Positions 1 to 9,228 of a stretch of 64,000 nucleotides of DNA are shown here, piece by piece. Within the stretch, counting starts at the first letter, position 1. The number at the start of each line of letters is the position of its first letter. Both the position numbers and the translations under genes were made by a program. The notes below the pieces were generated by a model. The model was given only the letters and a program-made list of their open reading frames with translations. It had not been told where the DNA came from and did no database searches. The stretch covers positions 186,001-250,000 of the forward strand of contig JAMPIV010010592.1 of assembly GCA_024509875.1 (NCBI GenBank). The letters run 5' to 3'. Source of the stretch: Oreohelix idahoensis. Its lineage: Eukaryota > Mollusca > Gastropoda > Stylommatophora > Oreohelicidae.

Positions 1-568
1 AAATCAACCACGAACATATGCCTCCAGGCAGGCTTGAATAATACTGGGAAATAGTCTAGTTAGCTAACTAACTCACAAAGACAACGTATTTCCCTCAGAA
101 AATCACAAGACGCAGGTTGCGTCCGCTCGCTACTCAGACCATTTCTAAACTGCCCAGCTGGGCGGAACACACAGAACGAACTCCCAGTTTTTGACATGCG
201 CAGAACTCATCTACGTGAGTATCAATTCACACAAAGCGATTTTAAGAACATTCGAGATAAAAGTCTTACACAGTCGCGCCTTTTATGGTCATGAACTGAA
301 GCGTTAAGACAGGTTTCAGACATCTACTACAGTTGACTGATACTACCAAATAAGGAGATATGGTCACGCTTCGTTCAAGAAATTATAGACCGAACGTGTC
401 TCTATACAAGAGAAGGCAAACTCCTAAAAAATTGTAGTCTCAATAACTCGGGTCATGTCCCTTTGACTGTAAAAAACATAAAACACATTTCAGTCAAAAA
501 AAATGATCATACATACGAAAAAATGATCATACAAAGACTTTGGGAAAAGTAATTATTTGTGCGTAACA
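1..568 (-). repeat. 3' LTR of element A (partial)
   Basis: Bases 1-568 repeat at 8662-9228 with three substitutions and one indel. On the minus strand this LTR begins TGTTACGC at 568. About 780 bp of it must lie left of the window, judging from the proposed 1350-bp right copy. Confidence 0.93.
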
Positions 569-583
569 TTACCGCACCCTCCC
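569..583 (-). promoter_or_regulatory. Polypurine tract of element A
   Basis: Immediately 5' of the 3' LTR on the minus strand is a purine-rich stretch, read as GGGAGGGTGCGGTAA. This is where plus-strand DNA synthesis is primed in LTR retrotransposons. Elements B and C have comparable G-rich tracts at the same place. Confidence 0.7.
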
Positions 584-1321
584 AGGAAAAAAAAATGAAA
601 CATTTTTTTTAAAAATCCTGGAGCCGGAAAAATCTAGGCTCCTAACGCACGTATGATGCGCGGATATATACCTAACAAAATAGCTCAACACTTGGAGCGA
701 AACTGAGATCATATCCCAGGTCCTTAGAGAAAAAAATTATCTAAGTATTCGCGTCTATATTCCAGGAAGGTGCCACCAACACAAGCCACCATGATGGCAA
801 CATCATAATAAAAGTCAAATTACTCTCATACCAATATATGAAATTAAATATATTATTATGATATCATATAATGTGTTGCAAATAGCGGTGTAATTTACTA
901 ATATACCGTACTATATTATTACATGATATAAAGCAACAGTAATTAATAAGTAATACATGTGTTGATCTTCGTTGACATAAAACATTCAATAGAAGAAGAT
1001 GTGGACATCATCCGCTCCCAATCTAGGACAGGACTTGATATCCTCAAAGTTCCACAATGGACATAATCAATGCTGTGCTGCGAAAATATCAATAACACAA
1101 ATCTTAAAGACAACTGGTAAATCTCTTAATACAATTATGCAAATATATTATTTAAATGTGGCCGAGTGATCTTTTGGCCCGTATATCACTAACTAAGCCT
1201 TCTTAGATAATTACATGGTACAATGTTATAAATTTCCCTCAAAAAAGTGAGAAAAAATCTACTAACATGTCATTATAATATTGGACTGTATATCAGGAAA
1301 TATATATATATGACAGAAGAA
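584..1321 (-). other. 3' untranslated internal region of element A
   Basis: AT-rich sequence between the end of the RNase H reading frame and the polypurine tract. I see no env-like frame, no signal peptide and no further domain; pol ends with RNase H and its short tail. Confidence 0.6.
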
Positions 1322-1737
1322 TCATGTGGAATCGTGTGGGCATCTGGACAGAATGTCTGCCATCACATTATCCGAACCACGGATAGCTCGAACCGAGAAA
1401 TGAAATGGTTGAAGAGCTTCAAGTTTTTGCTCTGAATAGCAGTAAGCGCTTTCTGGTCGGTTTCCACAATGAAATGTGCGCCTAGAAGAAATCTTTGTAA
1501 CTTCAGAATAGACCATACCATAGCCAATAACTCACGGTCTAAAACCGAGTAATTCTTTTCTGCAGCATTTAATTTCCTAGAGATATACATCACCGGATGC
1601 AGAGTATCAGAATACTCCTGCATTAGTGCCGCCCCAATCCCAGTTGACGAGGCGTCACTTCGAAGAACAAAAGTCTTCTCAATAGTAGGTAACCTAAGAA
1701 TAGGTGGAGATGAAAATAGGGCTTTAACCTGGTCCAA
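1322..1737 (-). pseudogene. RNase H domain of element A pol
   Basis: The Ty3/gypsy RNase H domain degrades the RNA of RNA-DNA hybrids during reverse transcription. The frame opening at 1737 contains the segment after the RT thumb, the catalytic Asp in VLRSDASSTG, the Glu in LDRELLAMVW and the Asp in ETDQKAL. A frameshift near 1750 (one base lost compared with elements B and C) separates it from RT. A deletion of about 29 bp near 1425, relative to B, moves the last ~30 residues into the frame 1322-1516. That tail (AIRGSDNVMADILSRC) closes pol. No integrase follows, which shows the unusual domain order directly. Confidence 0.85.
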
Positions 1738-1738
1738 T

Positions 1739-2882
1739 GAGGATTGACATTCTTAGACCAGCGGATCAGATTAGGCGACCCTTTCTTCAATAAAGTAGAA
1801 AGCGGTGCCATAATGGAGGACAGATTCGCAATGAATCGTCCGTAGAATTGGATCAAACCTAATAGACTCCTTACTTGTTTCTTCGTTTTAGGGACCGAAA
1901 TGTTAAGTATTTTTGAAACATTGTGGTCCTCTGTCTTTAAAATACCACGACCAACACGATGACCTAGGAAAGAAATCTCACTAAATCCTATAAAGGCTTT
2001 AGAGGGTTTTGCAGTCAAGTTATACTCGCGAAGAGTAGACAGTAATTCGTATAAACCCAAATAGTGATCTTCCCAGGAATCACTGAATAGACAGATATCA
2101 TCTAGGTATGCTATGACATCTGTACGATATGCGAGAATTCGCCGCATCATGCGTACGAATGTAGCAGGGGCGTTCATAAGACCAAAAGGCATGAAATTCC
2201 ATTGGAATAAACCCCTAGGTGTAGAAAAAGCTGTAAAAGGTTTGGTACGTTCAGTTAGCGGGACTTGCCAATAACCTTTAGACAAATCTAGTTTGGTAAA
2301 GAATCTAGAATTAGAAAGTTTATTGAGTAGTTCTTCTAATGAAGGCATAGGTTCAGCGTCGAACTTCGTAACTTGGTTCAATTTGCGATAATCTACGCAA
2401 ATGCGAATGTTATTATCCTTCTTTCGAACAATAACCATAGACGAAGAGTATGCTGAAGTGGATGGTTCAATGATTTCCAAACGTATCATTTCATCCAATT
2501 CTTTTTCGACTTGAGACTGGAAATGGATAGGTATTGGATAAGGTCTGACTCTGATAGGATTATGATCAGTTAGCACAATGTCATGTTCAATGACATGTGT
2601 GTGTCCCGGGATGTCTGTAAGAACATCCTGAAATGTTTGCAACATCGAAGAAACTTGTCGATGTTCCTCAGCGGAAAGATTTGGAGAAACGGTCACGTTT
2701 TTCCAAGATTCCGTAGAATAAAGTGGGACCACAGAAAGAGGAAGATTGACATCAGAAAAAGTAGTTTCCTCATCCTGTATAACTGACAGAGATGAGTACT
2801 GACCATGAGGTACTTCAGAATTGTCCGTTGCCTGGAAAATAGGCTGCAAATAGTCAGGTCTTTCATAAAATTCCGTGAGCAT
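1739..2882 (-). CDS. pol: Reverse transcriptase domain of element A pol
   Basis: Ty3/gypsy-type reverse transcriptase, which copies the element RNA into cDNA. The open stretch starts in the GPY/F end of integrase and a ~100-residue linker. RT motifs follow in order: VDYRKLNQVT, FTKLDLSKGYWQV, the FSTPRGLFQWNFMPFGL block, the catalytic YLDD in VIAYLDDICLFS, then FLGHRVG and the thumb/connection LLGLIQFYGRF. The frame runs uninterrupted from the integrase C-terminus to the frameshift near 1750. Past that point the recorded frame is out-of-frame read-through to 1623. A fused integrase-RT polyprotein matured by the upstream protease is expected. Confidence 0.9.
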
Positions 2883-3992
2883 ATTTATGTGGAAAGTTTT
2901 ATGCTTTCCATCAATATCGACAACATAGTCGACATCAGAAATTTTGGAGACTATTGCATATGGACCTTTCCATGCAATTAGAAGTCTGTTCTCCCTTGAA
3001 GGAAGTAGAACGAGAGCTTTGTCACCTGGACAAAGTTGTCATAGACATCTATTCTTATTTGCAAACTGCCTTGCCTTTTCTTTAGCAAATTCGGAAGACG
3101 AAGTTGCTAGTTTGCATGCCTCGATGATCTTTTGCCTAAGAGCAGTGACGTACTCATAAGAAGATTGAGTCTCATCGCTAATATTATCGGCAGTGATTAG
3201 ATCGTGAAGTAAAGACATAGGGCCGCGCGGTTGCGCGCCAAAGACAAGTTCAAAAGGGGAAAACCCCGTATGTTCATTGGAGACCTCTCTATACGCAAAG
3301 AGAGCCGCGGGTAAGACCCTGTCCCAATCCTGAGGATGATCCTCAGTTATTTTACCAAGTAAAGTTTTCAGAGTCCTATTTAAACGTTCGACCAACCCAT
3401 TAGACATTGGGTGATAGATACTGCTGAGAGACCTTTTAATGTGTAGCATAGACATTACCTGTGACATAGTGTCTGATATAAGTTGAGTGCCATGGTCTGA
3501 CAATATTTCTCCGGGAAAACCCAAGCGAGAAAATATCAGCCAGAGAGCGTCTGCGATGTCAGCAGTTGAGATGCTCTTGAGAGGTATTGCCTCTGGCCAA
3601 CGTGTGCACATATCGACACATGTAAGAATAAATTGATGTCCTCTAGCCGACTTAATTCTAAAAGGACCGATAATATCTATTGCCATTTTTTGAAAAGGGC
3701 GAATAGGGATGTCAGCAGCCTGGATAGGCGCAGCATGTCGTGGTCCTTTAGATTTGACCTCCTGACATACTTTGCAAGAGCGACAGTAAATTCGTATGTC
3801 CTTGCTCACAAATGGCCAAAAGAAAGCCGCAAGAACCCTCGACTTTGTACGGGAAAAACCCATATGTCCAGCACATTGCGAGTCATGAGCATGTTGCAAT
3901 ATTTGCAATCTCATGCTCTTAGGCACAAGAATTTGTGAATGAGTGGACGTAGTCGAGTCTTGTACCATACGTACAAGTACGCCGTTCTTCAT
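2883..3992 (-). CDS. pol: Integrase of element A, upstream of RT
   Basis: Retroviral-type integrase, which joins element cDNA to host DNA. The N-terminal HHCC zinc-binding region has His in HAHDSQCAGHMG and the Cys pair CRSCKVC. The catalytic core carries Asp in MAIDIIGPF, Asp in SDHGTQL and Glu in LVERLNRTL, spaced as D,D-35-E. A GPY/F module (LLIAWKGPYAIVS) closes the domain and leads in the same frame into the RT linker. One in-frame TGA at 3039-3041 replaces an Arg codon present in element C. A single-base insertion near 4008 separates it from the protease frame. Its position between protease and RT is the key peculiarity of the family. Confidence 0.92.
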
Positions 3993-5004
3993 AGAAAATC
4001 CAAGACTTTCTATTAGTATCCTGATTAGGATCCCCTTTTTTTGCTAGAATGAAGAATTTTTGTAAAGAAGGATCTTCTTCTTGCAATTTGATAAATGAGT
4101 CACGTGTAATAGTCAAGTGACTATCTTGGTCATTTACTTCATCATTATTAGTTAATGAAGTTTGAGGTGGATCCAGAGCATGTGCTCTTGTGACCACCGC
4201 ATTGGTAGCTTCAATGTTTTGCTCTTCCCAAACAGCAATTTGCTGTGGGGTACATTCCCTAACTCCGTGAATACGACCAATAATAAGGTCCGCAATAGGG
4301 TTTGGAAGTAGACACGCGTGGACCTCTCCCGTGAAGAAAGGAGTAGCAATATGTATTATAGCAGTAGGATACTTTTCCAACGTGCCACCAAATGTGACAC
4401 ATTTGATGACCTTTCCTGTAGCACAGGATGGATCTACAAGAGATTGCCTAACCCCAACAGTAGTACATCCAGAATCAAACAACACCGAGACTGGATTACT
4501 ATTTACAAGCCCCTTATGTAATATAAGAGAACCTCTCCCGTCATGAGCAACATTAGCAGGAAGAGCGGGCAAAGGATGACCACAGCTTAGAGTACTAACG
4601 GTCTTCGGATCAAATAAAGTACTGCATTGGATACATTTATTTGCCCTACCAAAATCAAAAGATGAGCATCCGATAGCATTATGGTCTTTATCATTATTAA
4701 CCTGCTTATCTGCTCCCTGAGATTCTTGTTGAACAGCGTTTGTCTGTTGATATTTTTTTCTCTTATGTTGCGATCTACCGCGACCATTATTGCCTCTGCA
4801 ATTATCATTAAAGTCCCTACTGTAATTTTTATCCTGGTTTGAGTTCCAGTTTCCATAACTGTCATTACCATCTCTATGCTGTTGAGAACCTCTATTATCT
4901 TGGTATTGAGGTCTCTGCGAAAAATATTTCCCTCTATGCCGATTACCTTTATGAAAATTTCTAAAGTTACCGGGAGTAGAATGTCGTGTAGTATTAGGAT
5001 GTCT
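3919..5004 (-). CDS. Gag basic region, CxxC motif and aspartic protease of element A
   Basis: This frame continues the gag frame after one TAG codon. Elements B and C have Trp there, so I read the stop as a G-to-A nonsense mutation and not as programmed readthrough. About 130 residues rich in Asn, Arg, Gly and Gln follow, in place of a CCHC zinc knuckle; they could bind RNA. Then comes a C-x2-C...C-G-H motif (CIQC...SCGHPLP). The aspartic protease is recognised by LFDSGCTTVGV near residue 35 after the MPALP start and by a conserved hydrophobic tail ending PIADLIIGRIHG. The protease would cut the Gag-Pol polyprotein. A linker follows, with a frameshift near 4008 just before integrase. Confidence 0.8.
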   Translation of the reverse strand, partial: RHPNTTRHSTPGNFRNFHKGNRHRGKYFSQRPQYQDNRGSQQHRDGNDSYGNWNSNQDKNYSRDFNDNCRGNNGRGRSQHKRKKYQQTNAVQQESQGADKQVNNDKDHNAIGCSSFDFGRANKCIQCSTLFDPKTVSTLSCGHPLPALPANVAHDGRGSLILHKGLVNSNPVSVLFDSGCTTVGVRQSLVDPSCATGKVIKCVTFGGTLEKYPTAIIHIATPFFTGEVHACLLPNPIADLIIGRIHGVRECTPQQIAVWEEQNIEATNAVVTRAHALDPPQTSLTNNDEVNDQDSHLTITRDSFIKLQEEDPSLQKFFILAKKGDPNQDTNRKSWIFYEERRTCTYGTRLDYVHSFTNSCA

Positions 5005-6321
5005 CTAGTTCTGGGAAGAAGAATCACCCTGGAATTGATTACTATAATTCTGGGCATAATTACGGTTACTCTTTTTATTGAAATTTTGCTGGCTACCCTG
5101 AAATTTACGCATAAAATTTGGGCCATAAGGTGCTGCCGAAGCAACTGGCAGACCTTCTTTCACCTTAGAGTTGCTAATGGTTATGTGCGGATGCGCAGTA
5201 ACATACTGGCTACAGTATTCTTCCATTTCTTTTATGTTTTTAGGCTTACGCTCATGAAGAAAAGAAAGAAAAGCTTCATTAACAGAAGACATGACCTTGT
5301 CTCTAAGTAGTAAGTCCGTGAGGGCTTCAAATGTACTTTCTGTCTTAGACAACTCAATCCATCGTAAAAAAGTAAGACGTATGCTTGAGATGAATTCAGG
5401 GAATTCAACTCCAGTTTCTGGTAACATGTTTTTAAATTTAAGACGATATCCGTCCTCGTTAAGTTGGTACTTCTTTAACAATGCTGCCCTGACAACCTCA
5501 TAGTTGTTTTTGTCAGGCACATCTACCATACTAAACAAAGTCAAAGCATCAACTCTAAGTATCTTGGACAGATGATAAACATATAATGTTTTATCTATAT
5601 TATGCACATTACATGCACTTTTAAATCTATCTAGATAAAATGTTATATCATCGATTGAGGGATTAAATGCTGGTAGATTAAGCTTGAAATCCTTAGCATT
5701 AGTCTTATCTGACACCTTATTTGCATCATTAGCATTACCAGCGTTCAATAACTTTAACTTCTCTAACTCTAAAGCTATGAGTTTTTCTTCATGCTCCATT
5801 TTTGCTTTTCTCTCATCAGCTTCTCTTTGTAACCTTCTTTCTTCAGCCTCAGCCTGTAACTTTCTTTCTTCAGCCTGAGCCTGTAACTTTCTTTCCTCAG
5901 CCTGAATTTCAAGTCTCTTATTTTCAGCCTCTATTTCAAGTCTCTTATTTTCAGCCTCTTTTTCAAGTCTCTTATTTTCAGCCTCTTTTTCAAGTCTCTT
6001 ATTTTCAGCCTCTTTTTCAAGTCTCTTATTTTCAGCCTCTTTTTCAAGTCTCTTATTTTCAGCCTCAGCCTGAAGTCTCTTCTCCTGAGATTCAGCTTCT
6101 CTTTTTTGTTTTTCCATTTCCATTTGTAATCTTTTTTCATCTACCTGCATCTGCAGTTTTAAATTTTCAGCATCTATTCTCTTTTGTTCAGTTTGTTCTT
6201 TCATTTTCTTTTCTTCCGACTTCAATGCCTTGGCATATTGAAAAGTCGCAAATTCTTCTAATTTCTCACCTGTCTTCCCAAGGGCTTTACCCTGCTCAAT
6301 AAAGTACTCAAATGTAGACAT
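5005..6321 (-). CDS. gag: Gag of element A (coiled coil plus SCAN-like capsid domain)
   Basis: Structural protein that should form the particle around element RNA. The Met at 6321 (MSTFEYFIEQG) is chosen because elements B and C have the same start context. Residues ~30-190 form a strongly charged coiled coil with six or more copies of a nine-residue unit (KRLEKEAEN). Residues ~210-390 are the capsid domain: KLNLPAFNPS, YLDRF, then a helical block ending DLLLRDKVMSSVNEAFLSF and HERKPKN. That block resembles the SCAN domain, which is thought to derive from GMR1-like capsids. The frame ends at a TAG that is Trp in sister copies. Sure of Gag; moderately sure of the SCAN relation. Confidence 0.88.
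   Translation of the reverse strand: MSTFEYFIEQGKALGKTGEKLEEFATFQYAKALKSEEKKMKEQTEQKRIDAENLKLQMQVDEKRLQMEMEKQKREAESQEKRLQAEAENKRLEKEAENKRLEKEAENKRLEKEAENKRLEKEAENKRLEIEAENKRLEIQAEERKLQAQAEERKLQAEAEERRLQREADERKAKMEHEEKLIALELEKLKLLNAGNANDANKVSDKTNAKDFKLNLPAFNPSIDDITFYLDRFKSACNVHNIDKTLYVYHLSKILRVDALTLFSMVDVPDKNNYEVVRAALLKKYQLNEDGYRLKFKNMLPETGVEFPEFISSIRLTFLRWIELSKTESTFEALTDLLLRDKVMSSVNEAFLSFLHERKPKNIKEMEEYCSQYVTAHPHITISNSKVKEGLPVASAAPYGPNFMRKFQGSQQNFNKKSNRNYAQNYSNQFQGDSSSQN
5915..6070 (-). repeat. 27-bp tandem repeat inside gag of element A
   Basis: About six near-identical 27-bp units, each encoding nine residues of the coiled coil. Element B has an independent 27-bp expansion at the equivalent place. 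Confidence 0.9.
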
Positions 6322-7861
6322 GATGTCTAAAATGTGAGTACAGAACCTGAAATAATTAATTATCTTATTTCAATCTTAATAGCAACAAGACTTAATAAAG
6401 TGCTTGTATAATCAATATGTTTACCCCAATCTCTGTGGGAAACAAGACTTGACACCAACTTGTATTATCAAATGTATAATAATATCACAAGTCACCTCTT
6501 AATTATCAGTGCACTACCCAAATCAGTGCATAACCATCAGTTATTTATCATAACTGCACTACAATAGGGCATAAGCAAAAAACCACCAGTTAGTTATGAT
6601 AAGTGCACTATAGACCAATAGTGCATGAGCATATATGTAACAATAGTGAAAGCTAACTATGCAAGAACTATGCAAACAATAACAAGACAATGTAAACAAT
6701 AACAAAGGTCACCAACAATGTAAACAATAACAAAGATCAAAGTCAATGTAAACAACAACAAAGATCAGAGTCAATGTAAACAACAACAAAGATCAAAGTC
6801 AATGTAAACAATAACAAAGATCAAACAATACGAACACATTCGCATAAGTCAAATAAATAAACAGCGAAACTAAAAAGAAATGTGATGACAAAATGCGAAG
6901 ATATGACAAACAAATGACGCTACAGTGTATACACAAAAATTTACGTAAAGAACTGAATAATAGAAAAGAGGAAACCTACAAATACAAACAATGAAATCGA
7001 AACTAAAAAACAGAAAGAAAGAGAGGGAAAAAAATATACAAAAAACGAAAATAAAGCACAACTCGTCACAACTAAACAGATATAGCAACGATTGTCGCTA
7101 GCAAATTTCACAGTAGGAAATTCGCACAGTCCCTAACGAAAACGCTAACAGTAGAACCTCTGTGACGTGGTATCTTCTACTGAAAGACACCGCCCAACCG
7201 TGAAAACCCGCAGAAATATAAACATATAAATATACAAATACAAATAACATATAACATGTAACAAACAGCAAAAAGTGTGAACGAATTTAGAAGGCTCAGC
7301 TAGAACATAAGGGCACAGTTCACAAACAAAACAGGCCACTTAACTTCTATGTATCCACAACGTCAGCACAGTTCAGAACAGGATGTGATCAGCATTCTTA
7401 GGACAATGATCCAACGTTGATCCATATCTGCTCTCGTAAACTGCCATGACGAAGGAAATGAGCTTCTGACAGGAAACAGCTTCTGAACTTGACCTTCTGA
7501 ATTCTACAAATTGACCTGAGCACTTGACCTTCTGAATGTTATAAATTGCTCAAACCGGCACTTGACCTTCTGAACCCGCAACAGTACGTCTGAGACCGGA
7601 ACAGTTGTTACGGCACTTGTCCTTCTTCTTAACAGATCAGGAAATCTATTCGCTCGGTACTTGTCCTTCTAGTTGTAGACAAACTTCAATACTGCCGAGC
7701 AGCGCCGGGTAGTTTCAAAATATCAACAACTGTCAGTAATGCCGCGTCTTTCAAAAAATTTCATCAAAGGTGATGAATAGAAACTGCAACGTTGTCTTGT
7801 AGTCTGCTGATGATGTCTGGGTTTGTTGACCCCCTTGATAGCTGGTATCAGAGTAAACCAA
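6322..7861 (-). other. 5' leader of element A, with a 28-bp minisatellite
   Basis: About 1.5 kb between the primer-binding site and gag, with no long frame. At 6680-6825 there is a tandem array with a 28-bp period: the motif GTCAATGTAAAC recurs at 6742, 6770 and 6798, with more diverged copies to the left. Around 6490-6620 are imperfect repeats built on CAGTTATTTATCATAACTG-like sequence. The leader may hold packaging signals, but nothing specific can be read. Confidence 0.5.
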
Positions 7862-7874
7862 CATATGGCCACCA
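7862..7874 (-). promoter_or_regulatory. Primer-binding site of element A
   Basis: On the minus strand TGGTGGCCATATG follows the proposed LTR end after a four-base spacer TTTT. Element B has TGGTGGACC after TTTC and element C has TGGTCGCCA after G. The shared TGGTsGCC start suggests one primer tRNA family ending in GGCNACCA. Confidence 0.55.
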
Positions 7875-7878
7875 AAAA

Positions 7879-9228
7879 TGATAAAGGTGGATTTGAGCTG
7901 AAATGATAACTTGCCACCCCTATCGACACCTGGTATTAAAGTGCAAGATGTAGGTGTCTTCTCTGATTTAGAATGTTGCTGTGTGTGTTGCAGTAGAACA
8001 GTTCACAGGGTACACCACAGGCAACATGACGTGTAGAGTCATAGAAATGGTAACTTCGCTTTAGTTTTATACCATTTATTGCACGCCACAAAACAGTCAT
8101 GATATTTATGTCATCATCAGCATAGTATAACGAATGCAGCATTCAAAATCCTATTAACTGATAGTCATGTAGGATTCAATACTCAATAGTTGTATTGTAA
8201 ACAGATATCATAAAAAGTTCTGGTTCGTGAAGCTGTATCAATAATATATATAACTTCTGCAACAGTGTCAGCTGCAGATCTTCAATGTTCATAGACAACA
8301 ATAAATGCTCCCTTTCTGATGCTAGCAGATCAGATGTATACAATAAGTTCGTTTACTGTCTGCACGTGAATAGCATACTGGGCATACAGGTCATACCGAC
8401 CTTTATAACGTTTCTAAGTCTAACCATCTGACTTGGACGTGATCTCTGATATAACGAATCCTGGAACACAGACAATAGTCTTGTTGGTCTAGAGCGACCC
8501 ATATATGTATAACTAGTTCAGGTATAAAGATACCGGTGACTTAATCCTAGTCAAAGTACCTCTCCATTTTGAATCACACAGGCGAGCAAAAAGGCGACAA
8601 AATGACGAACCTCTAGATGATAGCATAAAGTTCGATACAAGAGGAATTACCTTATTTCGGAAAATCAACCACGAACATATGCCTCCAGGCAGGCTTGAAT
8701 AATACTGGGAAATAGTCTAGTTAGCTAACTAACTCACAAAGACAACGTATTTCCCTCAGAAAATCACAAGACGCAGGTTGCGTCCGCTCGCTACTCAGAC
8801 CATTTCTAAACTGCCCAGCTGGGCGGAACACACAGAACGAACTCCCAGTTTTTGACATGCGCAGAACTCATCTACGTGAGTATCAATTCACACAAAGCGA
8901 TTTTAAGAACATTCGAGATAAAAGTCTTACACAGTCGCGCCTTTTATGGTCATGAACTGAAGCGTTAAGACAGGTTTCAGACATCTACTACAGTTGACTT
9001 ATACTACCAAATAAGGAGATATGGTCACGCTTCGTTCAAGAAATTATAGACCGAACGTGTCTCTATACAAGAGAAGGCAAACTCCTAAAAAATTGTAGTC
9101 TCAATAACTCGGGTCATGTCCCTTTGACTGTAAAAAACATAATACACATTTCAGTCAAAAAAATGATCATACATACGAAAAAATGATCATACAAAGACTT
9201 TGGAAAAAGTAATTATTTGTGCGTAACA
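7879..9228 (-). repeat. 5' LTR of element A
   Basis: The right edge is fixed by the repeat of 1-568 and by the TG at 9228 on the minus strand. The inner edge (TGATAAAGG on the plus strand) is inferred from the primer-binding site next to it, giving about 1350 bp. It should carry the element promoter and polyadenylation signal. Confidence 0.75.

Larger units (their letters stand above)
1..9228 (-). mobile_element. Element A: GMR1-like Ty3/gypsy LTR retrotransposon
   Basis: A near-complete LTR retrotransposon on the minus strand; the outer part of its left (3') LTR lies beyond the window edge. Order along the minus strand is 5' LTR (7879-9228), primer-binding site, long 5' leader, gag, protease, integrase, reverse transcriptase, RNase H, 3' untranslated part, polypurine tract, 3' LTR. 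Integrase precedes reverse transcriptase, as in Ty1/copia, but all domains are Ty3/gypsy-like. The two LTR copies differ by three substitutions and one single-A indel over the 568 shared bases (about 99.3% identical), so insertion was recent. Coding frames carry two nonsense codons, two single-base frameshifts and one ~29-bp deletion, so this copy is not autonomous. Confidence 0.92.

Noticed and set aside
569..1321. A possible env gene after pol of element A
   Set aside because: No long frame, signal peptide or membrane segment is present; stops are dense on the coding strand.
1322..4572. Classifying element A as Ty1/copia because of its domain order
   Set aside because: RT, RNase H and the integrase GPY/F module are clearly Ty3/gypsy in sequence.
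5005..5007. Programmed stop-codon readthrough between Gag and protease in element A
   Set aside because: B and C have Trp at the same place and no conserved stop, so a simple nonsense mutation is more likely.
5802..6302. Plus-strand 166-residue open frame with repeated SYFQPLFQV units
   Set aside because: It is the antisense of the gag coiled-coil repeat array of element A.
6680..6825. CRISPR-like spaced repeats (28-bp period)
   Set aside because: Units are directly adjacent with no spacers, the setting is a eukaryotic retrotransposon leader, and there are no cas genes.
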